A stretch of 64,000 nucleotides of DNA from Elysia chlorotica (Eukaryota; Mollusca; Gastropoda; Plakobranchidae). The stretch's first letter is position 1, and every line of letters starts with the position of its first letter. Made by a program: the position numbers and the translations under genes. The notes beneath the pieces are model-generated. The model was given only the letters and a program-made list of their open reading frames with translations. It was not told where the DNA came from and did no database searches. Positions 1 through 12,000 of this stretch are shown here, piece by piece. The DNA is taken from positions 733,126-797,125 of the forward strand of contig RQTK01000094.1 of assembly GCA_003991915.1 (NCBI GenBank), written 5' to 3'.

Positions 1-2608
1 AAAAAAACAACAATCTCTTTCAGTTCAACATCTCCCCTCTACTTTACCAACGTCTTTTAAAGGTCTGCGAAATAAAGCGAATTTATGACAACAGTAGGCC
101 TAACCAAGCTCATCTTCTTAGTCATAAATTTCCCGTGGAGCTAATATTCTACAAACAAATAGACCACGTTTTTCTCGATCTGTAACAATAGCGCGCGAAA
201 CATAAAACTCTTTGTAAACAAAATCCGTATTCGGGCAAATGAATGTTATTTAGACTGATCCCTGGAGACCAAACAAAGGGCGGAAATTACTTGCCGTAAC
301 TAAGTACTAAGCGAGATGATAGGGCTGATAATATACCCCATATACTTTTTGTCTAGCTAATCGATCAAAACCATCTGTGGTGTAGGCAACAAATTACATG
401 TATCTGTATATCAGTTGCTAGTACGTAGCCATGTCAAAGACTCAAACCACGAAATTGTGAACAGATGGTTTTGAAAAGATGAAATACCCGGTACATCTAA
501 TGTGAAGTAAAGTTTGCTTTAAAACACTGGTGTACATTTACGTTACGGTACTAAAAATAATTCAAAATGAAGTGAAATGAATACCAAGCACCTTATTTCA
601 TGAAGTTAAATGCCAATTTAAAATAGGGAAAAAATTTACAAAACTTAAATAGACCCTACTTACGTTATTTAGACAAAAGAAGCAAAGGGACCTAAGGTGG
701 TTCTAATTAAAGGTACACATATGTAATTTTAAGAATTAATTATAAATTAACTCGATTGAACTTGAAGCCACTTGTATTGTCACACATTAACAATGAAAAA
801 TATAAAAGAGAGGAACAGCAAGAGGAGGAGGCAAATAAATGGAAAATAATATGATGTTGATGGAGTACAATAACAGGAATGAAGAGGAATTTAAAGGCAG
901 GAGAAGAAGGAGCAGGGGTAGTAGGAGAAGATAAAGAAGAAGGGCAACACCAACTACAACAATAACAAGAAGAGGGGGAGAAAAGTTCCTCTGATCTCTA
1001 GAACATTCATCATTCTGATTTACTTAAGTATTCACAGCCGTAAGATGCATTTTGAATTTTGGAAATATAATTAATAAAATGTGCTGTTGATTTTTTTGTC
1101 ATAACAACTACTGTTGCTGTTGCATTTTTCCCACCTGTTCATTTTTTTTGTTTGTTTCTCATTCACTTTTATTACAATTTCCAAAGAAATAAGCACATCT
1201 TTATGTAAACAAAAATGAAGAATACAGTACATGTATTACCGATCATCAAGGACACTTCAATTTCAAATACATGTACAATTTTATTCAAAGTAAAGCTCAT
1301 TTTATACATGGAACTAGAATTCTAGGAAGTAATTCATACATCTCAATAAAATTTTAAGAGCACCACACCCATTCTTAAGTAGAACAAAACAATTACACAG
1401 AAATTAAGAAAACGTTAACCAATAACTCTGATTATGCATGAGTGTGTATTACAAGTGTTTATACAGTGGATCTATTAAAAGACAGAAATAAGCCAATAAA
1501 AATTTCTCATAAATCAAATTTTGAAAGCGCATATAGGTATTTTCTTCCCTTTGATTTTTTAACATATCAGACTTAATATCTACGTGTAATTTGAATTGTA
1601 TTTCCCATGTTCCTTTATACAATAATCCTTTTACTAGGGCAAAACAAAAGCAAGAAAACATTTTGGAAGCTGACAGGGGGAGAGTTGTTAAAGAAAAGAA
1701 CCCATAGGGAGCTCTTGATTGATGAAGTGTCTACATAAAAAATTATGTAGATATTTTGTCACCGTTGTAATTGAATAATACATGTACCACTTTCGGTAAA
1801 TTCACTTTTCCTAATTCAAACTTTGAAAATTGAAACAATTTGAACTGTAAAATTTCCACTGTAAATAATTATCACAAAATTTTGGACAAAAGACATTGTG
1901 GAAGATCATAATACTACATGTAATATGTTAACATAAAAATGTAATAAAAAAATAATAATAAAACCAAAACCATAACCTTAGAGATGTATGTCAAACTTAT
2001 GTTATAAACATCAAAAAATGATATTTTACAGAAAAAAAAAAAACAAAGCGAACCCAGACAGGAATAAAAAAAAACAAACAACCCTTCAATATTCGTAAAT
2101 TCTGACGCTACAGACTTAGACATATCAATAAAAGTGCCGACCATTTTCCATTGCCTAATGACTCCCTTACATTTTCCCTCTATTTTGTTAATGCCCATCG
2201 CGACCACCTCTTTGTTGTTAACCACTTGACCAAGGGATAAAATTGCTAATGTTTAGTCAGATTAGAAGTGAAAAGGAAAGAGACACATCATGTAAACAAA
2301 ATGGTCGTTATTTGCAATCATGAACAGATTGGTCTTTTTTTTCCCCAGCTTCGCAACCAAATCTATGCACACAGGGGACGAAATGGTCTGCTAACAGTGA
2401 CGGACGAATTCGTCCCCCTCAGGGTCAAGCGGCTAAAGAACAAATGTCTCAGAAATAAGGGTGAGCATCAAAGAAGAAGTGGGAGGGTGGTGAGGGAGAA
2501 AAGGGTACTGGTCTTGTAGACACTGACAGCGTGCCTCTTGCATAGAGAGGGAAAGGATGAATAAGAACAATTGATAACTAAGGACAGACAAAAAGAAAAA
2601 GAGCAGTC

Positions 2609-2657
<49 letters not shown>

Positions 2658-3170
2658 CCAGTAGAAAATAATTTATAGAAAATACAGACTGCAGTATGGC
2701 TTTGATACAGGTAAAGATAAAGAAGAATGGTGATAGTAGCTGTGGGGGAAAATACAAACCTAAAAATGTAGATATCTAGATCTGGACCCACATTAGGCTG
2801 ACTTTAACCCTTTAAGTTTAATCGAATAGACCTGCGGAAGGCTATGGGACTTCGACATTCTAGTGATTACAAATACAATTGAACATGTTTAGTAACAGTA
2901 TGGATTCTTTTCAATTGTGTCAATTGAAATGGGCACAAGCTGGCTTTGGGTACAACATGTACTGCCTTCCATTTGAACCAGTAAATTTGGGAACTAAAAA
3001 AAGAAAAATTTTAGTAACCTCAGTACTCGTCTACATGGTAGTGGGAAATTGTTGCAAGTACTAAATTGACTTTAAATGCTCAAGATGACCATCTGTTCAC
3101 GGTGAGTGGTCGCAAGGGGCAGCTTTGACTGTAATTCAGTCTATTTAAGTTAACTACACTGTCTTACAAT
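1..3170. other. Intergenic DNA, no gene recognised
   Basis: No reading frame here resembles a known protein, and none is joined to another by matched splice sites. The stretch is AT-rich, with a purine-rich patch at about 795-985 and several A or T runs. The short open frames present look like chance. The 3' end of a gene lying outside the window cannot be excluded. Confidence 0.5.
2611..2654. repeat. (GA)n microsatellite
   Basis: An uninterrupted GA dinucleotide run of about 44 bases. It produces a spurious Ser-Leu repeat frame on the opposite strand. Confidence 0.95.
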
Positions 3171-3176
3171 TTTATT
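3171..3176 (-). terminator. FECH: Likely FECH polyadenylation signal
   Basis: A canonical AATAAA hexamer on the minus strand, about 107 bases beyond the FECH stop codon, at a normal distance for a short 3'UTR. No transcript evidence is available. Confidence 0.5.
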
Positions 3177-3282
3177 TAAGAAAAAAAATCCGAAGGAAGG
3201 GTACAGAAAATAATAATGAATTATTGTCATGCCACTGCAAAAACTTTACATTGACAACTAATATCGCATTGAGTCAACACTA

Positions 3283-5593
3283 CTAATGAGTAATAACAGA
3301 CTTGAGTTGGTCTTGCTGGTTCAGAAAGAAATTTTTTGCAAGACCGCAGGTCTGGTTAACACACATTGGGCATCGAAGAGAGAGCTGTGGGGGGCAAGCC
3401 ACTCCTGCATCTATGTGGGTTTTGACAATGTCAGCCATTGCCTCAATGAAGATAGGGTTATCGTTCAAGCTTGCTGCACGACGGATATTCTTGACACCCA
3501 CTTCAGAAGCCAGCTCCTCAGCATATTCCAAGTCAAGCTCAAACAGAGTCTCGATATGGTCTGATGTAAAGGCAATAGGGACCAACAAAATGTTTTTCTT
3601 CCCTCTCGCAACAAGGCCTTTAATAGCGTCATCTGTTTGGGGACTGAGCCACGGCAGAGGGCCTACTTTAGATTGCCACACAAGCCGATAGGGATGAGTG
3701 TGCCCAATGCTTTCCATCACACGCTGGACAGTTGCTGCAACCTCTGTTGGATATGGATCACCGCGATTCACCACTTTCATGGGCAGAGAGTGAGCAGAGA
3801 AGAGAATCACTATGTCATCTTGATCTTCCTTTGGGAAGCGGGTTATTTCCTCTTTGATGCTTTCAGCAAATGCCCTGACCAAGCCTGGGTGAGTGGGCCA
3901 GCGATCAATGACACTCCAAACCATACCGTCATCGATGCCTTTCTTGTCATAATAGCGGAAAATAGCATTCAGACTGCTGCCTGTGGTGGAACAGCTATAC
4001 TGTGGGTATTGGGTGAAAGCAATAGCATGCTGAACTCCATCATCTGCCATCTGCTCGATTGTGTCTTCAGTCAATGGGTGGGCATACCTAAATCCTATAT
4101 AAAATTTGTGAGGGGCAGACATGGGACTTATTTTGTCTAAAAGATTAACCATTCCTTGGCCCTGAAGCTGAGTCCACCTCTTTATTGGGGAACCACCACC
4201 AATTTTTGCATATTGAGCTTGAATCCGGGGGGTCCTCCTTTTGGCAATGACAGGCGCCAGTTGGTTCTGAGCGGGTAAAGGGATAAGATCCTTGTCTAGA
4301 AAAAGTCGTAACAAAAAATCATGGACCTCCTCTTGAGTTTCAGGACCTCCAAGATTCAATAACATAATGCCTGTTTTAGGGCGTGGGCTGGTTTGTGAAC
4401 TGCTCTTCCTGGTATTGACATCGATCGCAGCAACGCCAGTAGAAGGTGTCCAGGATTGTCTGAGGAAGTTGCGACATACTGTGCTTGACCAAACGCCTAT
4501 AGATTTAAAAAAAAAAGAATTAAAATGTAATCACTCATGTTGATTGTATCGCATCATTGACCAAAACATTTGTAAATAAAATAAAAAAAAGACATGTACA
4601 TGAGATAGACATTAGAACAAGAAATGTAACAAATGATGCATAAAGTGATTTAAAAAAAATTTGTTTTTAATCTATGCTGTTTTAATGTTTTACAATTTTG
4701 GCTAAAATTCAAATTTATACTGGATGCAATTAATTGCTTTGAAATTGAATAGCTATAGATTATAAATTTAAAGTCTAATATCAAATAAACATCTCACAAA
4801 GTCACTCATGTGGTATGGATACACTAAAACTTTCCTAGGTCTCAGATAAGACTAAGAGCCTAGTTATATATGCACTAATAAAAACCCAATGAAATAAATT
4901 TTGAGAGAAATTAATTATAAGTAGATCTAATCTAGAACACCTTCTCAAAAGCACTTTAATGCATGAAGAACTTCAAAAAATTTAAATGTAAAACTTTGAG
5001 AAATACTTTTCCATAGCAACAAATGGGAGTATAGATCTAAAGATAGATACACGCTAGGCCTATATGGTGATTCTGCCTACAGGTTTTTGCCCAGATTTTG
5101 CAATATAGATATATTTAAGCCCACAGACTACATTTTAGGGTTTTTATTCAAACCAAATTCTTTGGTTTAACCGTCAAATAAAGCTAAATTAATTACTTTC
5201 TTTCATAAGTAGAGTAATTGCGAAAGACAGCCTGAATAACCATTATTTTGACAGAATCACTAGACAAGTGCATAGCAAAACACTTTAGGGCCTATAGATC
5301 TAGATCTTATATCTAGTCAAACTAGTGCATAGACTCATCCTCTAAAGAGTCTGGATTCTCAAATTCATCTGAATCTAGATCTAGAATCTAGATCTTTATA
5401 ATAATGAATAATCTTGCTTATATGTAGATCTAGATCTAATTCCAATGAGTACCGATTATATATTGAATACTGGTTCCTCATCGGCTCATGGTTTGTAAAT
5501 CTAGATATAAGCTTATATAGGTTCTAGATTAGGCCTAAATGTTGTCACATTGTGTAACTTACGTAAATTGCTAAAAATTGTTGGTGAAGACAT
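3283..5593 (-). CDS. FECH: Ferrochelatase, mitochondrial (two coding exons)
   Basis: Ferrochelatase inserts ferrous iron into protoporphyrin IX, the last step of haem synthesis, on the matrix side of the inner mitochondrial membrane. Coding exons are 5563-5593 and 3283-4496 (complement). The ATG at 5593 is followed after 31 bases by a perfect GTAAGT donor, and exon 2 starts after a T-rich tract ending ATAG; the split Arg codon keeps frame. The protein is 414 aa (human 423). Residues 1 to about 50 are rich in Ser, Thr and Arg with few acidic residues, as in a transit peptide. The core begins [14 protein letters not shown]. Catalytic His246 (FSAHSLP) and Glu326 ([10 protein letters not shown]) are present, as are the four [2Fe-2S] ligands expected of animal enzymes: Cys179 (QYSCSTTG), Cys386, Cys389 and Cys394 (CPMCVNQTC). 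The catalytic core lies in one uninterrupted 1,214-base exon, unusual beside its intron-rich neighbours. The gene is intact and certain; only the first exon is inferred. Confidence 0.95.
4497..5562 (-). other. FECH: FECH intron 1
   Basis: The only coding intron of FECH, with donor GTAAGT and an acceptor after a T-rich tract ending ATAG. It is AT-rich and contains the TAGATCTAGA-type patch at about 5286-5430. No other feature is seen in it. Confidence 0.8.
5286..5430. repeat. Patch rich in TAGATCTAGA-type palindromes
   Basis: Overlapping AGATCT, TCTAGA and CTAGAT words recur here far above expectation. The same kind of patch recurs near 43155-43215, 47650-47730 and 48350-48495, so it is a dispersed simple-sequence type rather than a gene feature. 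Confidence 0.7.
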
Positions 5594-5723
5594 GGTCCCA
5601 GCAAGCGTGCACAACAAGCGATGCAAAAAAGTGACCGAAGTTCAATCGTACAATAATATAATTCTCTGTCTTAGTCTCATAAATCTCGATCTGAGTGGGT
5701 TTATCAGTTACCCCAACGCGCCG

Positions 5724-7045
5724 GTCATTAATTGGCAAATAAATGAAATAAGCCGCTAGATTTTAGATCTGAGTCGGCGTATGACTGACTCGACTGGTTT
5801 CAGCAGTCAAAGCAGAACCGAAGTTCAAGGACATTATAAACAAACAGGAACGGCTACTCTCAGAGCTCTAAAACTCCTAAAAGTAAAACTAGGCCTAGGG
5901 CTTTAATCTGATGGAATGGAATCTTGAAAACACAGTATTTTATGCTCAGAGAAGTTGGAACAGTGACAGGCTTCACGGGAAGAATTTTGCGTATATGGGT
6001 TAGTATAATTAAGGTGGGTACGTCCTTTTTTAAACCTTAGTAAAAACTCAGTCTATAGATTAGATCTACCTTAATTTCAAGAAAGAAATAGGGACCTTGA
6101 GTGAGCACGCGTCACGCTAGCTCTGTGTATCAATAGATTCCTATAACATCCTATAACCAATGATATTAAAATGTTCAACTATACTTTGCTATAACTCTGT
6201 CATCCGCTTGGGGTTCGCCTCACCTAGTTTCTCCTTACAAGTGATCTCTACATGCTACAGGTAAATTTGGTCTTGAGTGTAAGGTGTAGGAGGCCTTCTA
6301 CACGTTGACACTTAGCCTAAAGATTTGATTTTAAAAAGCCAGTTATTTTTACATTTTTTTTCTTCAAATTTTTTTTTAGCTTTTATTATTCCTTTTTTTT
6401 TTTACTGGTAGGCAGGGACAGTACAATGAAAGAATTATATACATTTTTATTTTTAACACTTGGGAGAAATCTAATAGTAAGTAGATAGATGTGTCTAGAT
6501 ATATATTACTATTAGTATTACATCGGTAAAGTACATCAGCCCTCAGTACTCTTTAGCAACTGCAGCCCCATCACTGTTTACATGGCGGCTGTATTTGATA
6601 CAGGCAGCAAGGTAGGCGGATCGATATTAACTAGTTCAAAGTCATTACTTAATACATAATATACTGTACATTGCTCTTTGCCAAGGCTCATTAATTTAGT
6701 TTTGCCCGGACTGCCTCGCTGCTGCCTCAGGGGGCCCAGTAGCCCTTGGATAAAACATCTGCATAAATACAGCTTCGTATTGTTTATGTTCCATAGCAAC
6801 CTTCTCCCAACCCCATTTCTTTTAAAGGCATGTCTTGGCAACGATATGCATACAATTCTGCTTAATAGTACTTTGGTAATGCCTATTAGTGGTGTGAGCT
6901 TCGAATTAAGAAAATCAAACCAGATAAAATTTGAATTACGAGTCTAATTTTAAAAGAGCCAAAGAGAAAAAAATAACCTACATGAATATTCATGCAAAAT
7001 CTGCTTTGTGAGAAATTTGAATTATTAGACTTAGTTTTGTGAGGT
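5724..7045. repeat. Tandem duplication, copy 1 (FECH/PUS1 intergenic)
   Basis: This block is repeated almost base for base at 7133-8574, offset 1,408-1,409. The copies start with the shared GTCATTAATTGGCAAATAAA and end at a shared TTAGTTTTGTGAGGTT. Copy 1 lacks about 115 bases present in copy 2 near 7770-7905; elsewhere only a few single-base or short indel differences are seen, so the duplication is recent. It starts 131 bases upstream of the FECH start codon, so it probably carries the shared upstream regulatory region of FECH and PUS1. Confidence 0.95.
5911..5998 (+). CDS. Possible duplicated PUS1 first exon, copy 1
   Basis: An ATG opens 29 codons beginning MEWNLENTVFYAQ, with a possible GTTAGT donor at 5999-6004. 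The frame after the donor is phase 1 and would join in frame to the PUS1 exon at 9064 through its first two bases. The same exon recurs at 7319-7406. Phase agreement has a one-in-three chance of being accidental and the donor is not optimal, so this is a hypothesis. Confidence 0.25.
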
Positions 7046-7132
7046 TAACGCTTTCCGCACTCTACGCTCAGTCTGGAGCTCCTCAGCCTTAGCCCAGCAT
7101 AACAAAATCAGGATCTTCAACTCCAACGTGAA

Positions 7133-8574
7133 GTCATTAATTGGCAAATAAATGAAATAAGCCGCTAGATTTTAGATCTGAGTCGGCGTATGACTGACTC
7201 GACTGGTTTCAGCAGTCAAAGCAGAACCGAAGTTCAAGGACATATAAACAAACAGGAACGGCTACTCTCAGAGCTCTAAAACTCCTAAAAGTAAAACTAG
7301 GCCTAGGGCTTTAATCTGATGGAATGGAATCTTGAAAACACAGTATTTTATGCTCAGAGAAGTTGGAACAGTGACAGGCTTCACGGGAAGAATTTTGCGT
7401 ATATGGGTTAGTATAATTAAGGTGGGTACGTCCTTTTTTAAACCTTAGTAAAAACTCAGTCTATAGATTAGATCTACCTTAATTTCAAGAAAGAAATAGG
7501 GACCTTGAGTGAGCACGCGTCACGCTAGCTCTGTGTATCAATAGATTCCTATAACATCCTATAACCAATGATATTAAAATGTTCAACTATACTTTGCTAT
7601 AACTCTGTCATCCGCTTGGGGTTCGCCTCACCTAGTTTCTCCTTACAAGTGATCTCTACATGCTACAGGTAAATTTGGTCTTGAGTGTAAGGTGTAGGAG
7701 GCCTTCTACACGTCGACACTTAAAGATGTTTGATTTTAAAAAGCCAGTTATTTTTACATTTTTTTTCTTCAAATTTTTGTCTATTGAAAGAAGATTGGGT
7801 CCTGAAAGTAAATTTGTTTTTTAATGGAAAGTGTTTACCTTTCAAAATACATGCTTCTCAGCTGTCAGGTTTTTTTTGCTAGGATCATGAGTATTATTTA
7901 TTTATTTTATTATTCTTTTTTTTTTTTTACTGGTAGGCAGGGACAGTACAATGAAAGAATTATATACATTTTTATTTTTAACACTTGGGAGAAATCTAAT
8001 ACTAGTAAGTAGATAGATGTGTCTAGATATATATTACTATTAGTATTACATCGGTAAAGTACATCAGCCCTCAGTACTCTTTAGCAACTGCAGCCCCATC
8101 ACTGTTTACATGGCGGCTGTATTTGATACAGGCAGCAAGGTAGGCGGATCGATATTAACTAGTTCAAAGTCATTACTTAATACATAATATACTGTACATT
8201 GCTCTTTGCCAAGGCTCATTAATTTAGTTTTGCCCGGACTGCCTCGCTGCTGCCTCAGGGGGCCCAGTAGCCCTTGGATAAAACATCTGCATAAATACAG
8301 CTTCGTATTGTTTATGTTCCATAGCAACCTTCTCCCAACCCCATTTCTTTTAAAGGCATGTCTTGGCAACGATATGCATACAATTCTGCTTAATAGTACT
8401 TTGGTAATGCCTATTAGTGGTGTGAGCTTCGAATTAAGAAAATCAAACCAGATAAAATTTGAATTACGAGTCTAATTTTAAAAGAGCCAAAGAGAAAAAA
8501 ATAACCTACATGAATATTCATGCAAAATCTGCTTTATGAGAAATTTGAGTTATTAGACTTAGTTTTGTGAGGTT
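7133..8574. repeat. Tandem duplication, copy 2 (FECH/PUS1 intergenic)
   Basis: Second copy of the block at 5724-7045, separated from it by 87 unique bases (7046-7132). It holds the extra ~115-base segment missing from copy 1, so copy 2 may be nearer the ancestral form. It lies next to the first firmly identified PUS1 exon. Confidence 0.95.
7319..7406 (+). CDS. Possible duplicated PUS1 first exon, copy 2
   Basis: Same 29-codon frame and GTTAGT candidate donor (7407-7412) as at 5911-5998. If spliced to 9064 it would extend PUS1 upstream of Met1 without a stop codon. It has no similarity I recognise to known PUS1 N-termini. Confidence 0.3.
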
Positions 8575-8686
8575 TAAGGAAAGAAAAGTGAATTGAACCC
8601 CTTGATTTCAAAGTTAAGTCAAGTCAAGTCAAGTTGTGAGGTTTAAGGAAAGAAAAGTGAATTGAACCCCTTGATTTCAAAGTTAA
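8566..8686. repeat. 52-bp direct repeat with GTCAA spacer
   Basis: Two identical 52-base units (8566-8617 and 8635-8686) are separated by 17 bases of GTCAA repeats. The first unit starts in the tail of the larger duplication, so the small repeat formed at or after its breakpoint. Confidence 0.9.
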
Positions 8687-9065
8687 TTTTGTATAAAATT
8701 GTCAGTGTCATACAATTATGATTATGAACTTTTGCAAATAAATTTTAATAACATTACTATCAGCGTGAGAATATTTTTATATTTAAACTTAACAAACTGT
8801 ATCAGTATTCTGCAATCAGTTTTATGAACATATATATATATACATTTATTCTCAACGGAAATTGCAGATTTTGTAACAGGATCTGCCAGTCCAAAATCAG
8901 CCTTTTTAGCCACAGCAGCGCCTGCTATTCAACTACAAAATGACATTACCTGCTAGGTGCAAAGACTCCATTTTCTTCCAAGATAGACGAACAAAAAAAA
9001 AAAAAGAATAGATGTTATTCCCAAAGATTATTTGATTGTGATTTTTTTTCTTTACATCTTCAGTT

Positions 9066-12000
9066 ATGTTAAAGAGAGTCAGCACATTTTTGCAACGAAT
9101 TAGACAACTGTACCCTAAAGTTCTGACAATGTCAGAAAGTGTTGAAGCTCAGCCAAGTCTTCTTGGGGTAAGGTGTCTTTAACTGAACTCATGGGTCAAG
9201 ATTGTTTTTTTTTAACAACTGATAGCCTAATTGATTTTCTAATACTACTAATACTGAGCGAGGCTTTATGTTGTGTCAATTATCCCTAGGCCCAGATTTG
9301 CTAAATTGTCTCAGTGGAACTCCAAGCATTTTAAGTAAAAACATTCGTTATTACATTTAAAATCACGGACCATCTGACTAACATTACTTTACTGTGTGGT
9401 TGCCAAACTTGTGTTGAAAACAGAAATATCTCATCAAGTTGGAAATTTTTATTGAATTTAATGATTCAAGTAGGCTTAAAGAATTATTACAGAAGACAAT
9501 CAATAGTTGATTTGAAATACCTGCCTTGGACAATGCAGAATACTTATTAAGCTTCAGGAATTGATTAAAATACTAAGCTTTCAGTGAAGCTGTTTTGGCA
9601 AATTATATATTTATTAAAATTGATTTTCGATCCACCTTTTCAAAACTTGATTATCTATGGTAAAATATTTGGAGTGATAATTCATAGCCTATTTCAGTAT
9701 ATGTAAGTGTCTTTTTGTACAAATGTTTAAATCCAACAAACCCTTTTTTTTTACTTTTCTCAAGAAACACCCTACAGATCATTGTGAAAGCACGGAACCA
9801 GTAATACCAAAGAAAAAGAAAAAAAACCATGTCGTAAGTATCAAAACCACTGAAATACTTGTGGTTCAGTATTCCTTGCGTAAAGCCTAAAGGGCATAAT
9901 ATGTTTGATTCATATAGAATAATATATTATACTGTCTATACAGTTTGGAATGTGATCTGCTCTATGCACAAATCTGTTTTATCTTAAGCTAGGCCTTGGC
10001 TGTAAAATATTTTCTCCATAATTTATTGATCTGAAATCTTTTTGATTAAAATGTAAAACTTATAAATATTTCCCACTTCCTGTATTTGTTGCTCTTTTTT
10101 AAAAAATATATGCCAGCACTTTAAGATAGCTTTTAATGCACCTAAACATGTGAAATTTAGGCCTCTGTGATTTTATGGATGGCTTACAAGACTACGTGTA
10201 TATGAAGAGGTCTTTTTTGGCAAAATTTTGGAAAGTTCAAGGTGTCTGGATATTAGAAAAAGTAGCATTAACTGATTGGTATTGAGCTTACCAAATTCAT
10301 TCAACAATAATATCATGTGAAATACCAGGGGTGCCACTTTTCCAAAAATTTCTGGAATTCCAGAAACATAATTTGGATCTAGATCCTCTGAAAATATTTC
10401 TGACTCTTTAGTCTGATGTCCCAAAAATTCTGGAAAGTTGACGACATTGTCATATTTATTTTTTTCCCGTTAATATGTGCCTTTCAGCCCTCATTGCTTG
10501 CACAAACCCTAGATCCACTGTCATGGGGACCAACGTTTGTTTGTTTTTTCAACTGGTATCTCTTCTTTTTTATACTCTATCTTTCAATACAGCATAATGT
10601 TTAGAACATGATTGAAAGAGTTAAATTATAGCAACATGACTATCAATTACATTATTTATGAACACTTTCTAGCTTCAATGTTTCAGAAGCAATTAATGAT
10701 TATTATTGATATTACATCTATGCATGATTATTTTAGTTGATGTTGTGATCTTCTAATTTTATTTTACAGGTACAGCTTGGGAAGAGTGAGGGTTTTAAAA
10801 GAAAGATTGCTTTAATGATTGCCTACAATGGAGCAGGCTATTATGGAGTGCAAGTGTGAGATTTTGTTGTTGTTTTTTTGTTGTTTTTTTTTAATTTATA
10901 TTTTGTGGGTTTTTTTCAAAACTCGAAACAATATTACATGGTTTTGCCCACAAGTATAACAACATGGTGATTTAAGGATTTTAATTTTTATTATGAATGT
11001 TTACATATGTTTAAAGGAAAACAAAGAAAAACATTTTGTTTTTCAAGACATTAAAATGTATTTTCCAAACCTTTAATTAAATAATCTTAATGCATAACGT
11101 TTTCTATTTGGTCCTGCATACTTCTTTTACTGTACAAGTTGCCTGTATATTTTATGTTGTCGGTAATTTGTTTATAATTTTCACTCTACGAAACATCTTA
11201 GTTTTTGGCTCATACTTAAATATTTTGATCATCTCAAATCGATACTAGAAACCCTGGATTTCCAACCATTGAAAGTGAATTTTTTCCTGCATTGGTCAAA
11301 ATTAAAGCTATTCCTGAAGATCATGCTACCACTCCTTCCAAAATGTGGTTTCAAAGAGGTTCTCGCACAGACAAAGGAGTTTCTGCAGCAGGGCAGATTT
11401 TTTCTTTGAAGATAAGTGGAATGTCTTTTGTAATTTTGTATCTTCTGTAAAAGTAAAGTGTTTTTATCCTAATTATTTTTATTCTTTTTTCACACTTTTA
11501 TTACATGACTGAGCTGTTTTCAGGCTTAATTGAACTTATAAAATGTGTTTGAAAATTTTCACCATGGGCTTGTTGCCTGGATTTGTTCAAAAGCTCTCTT
11601 TTAGTAATTTTGAATGGCATAACCTTTTTTTTTTCAAGCCTACTCCACCTGAATCAGTCTTGAATTATGTGAGATAATACTTTACAGATACTTTGATGGA
11701 TGAGATAAGTATGTAATCTTGTTCTTTCTTTTTTTTTTTCTCTCTATTAAGCTGTCCTGGTTCCAGACTTTGTGAACAAGCTGAATGAAATTTTACCACC
11801 TGCCATCAGAGTCATAGGTACATTATAAATTAGATAGTCTCTACATCAAGCAAGTGATACTTTTAAGCTACTTCACATATGATTGTGCTTTACTTTGATA
11901 GATGAACAATATGAATTAGTGTTTGTGTGTTCTTTGCTCTTCACTGGATGTGAAAAGAGAGCTGGAGTCAGTTTGAACATGGCCTAGGCCTTAATGTAGA

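Noticed and set aside
2468..2791. 107-residue frame with Ser-Leu repeats.
   Set aside because: It is the (GA)n microsatellite read on the minus strand.
3286..4140. Three open frames of 92-167 residues on the plus strand.
   Set aside because: They are antisense shadows of the long FECH exon.
3283..4365. FECH starting at the methionine of [10 protein letters not shown].
   Set aside because: That Met is inside the conserved core (Met55). An in-phase upstream exon with a perfect donor supplies the N-terminus.
6578..8475. Identical 87- and 89-residue open frames on opposite strands, each present twice.
   Set aside because: They are duplicated only because the DNA block is duplicated. No domain, no codon bias signal and overlapping antisense frames argue against genes.
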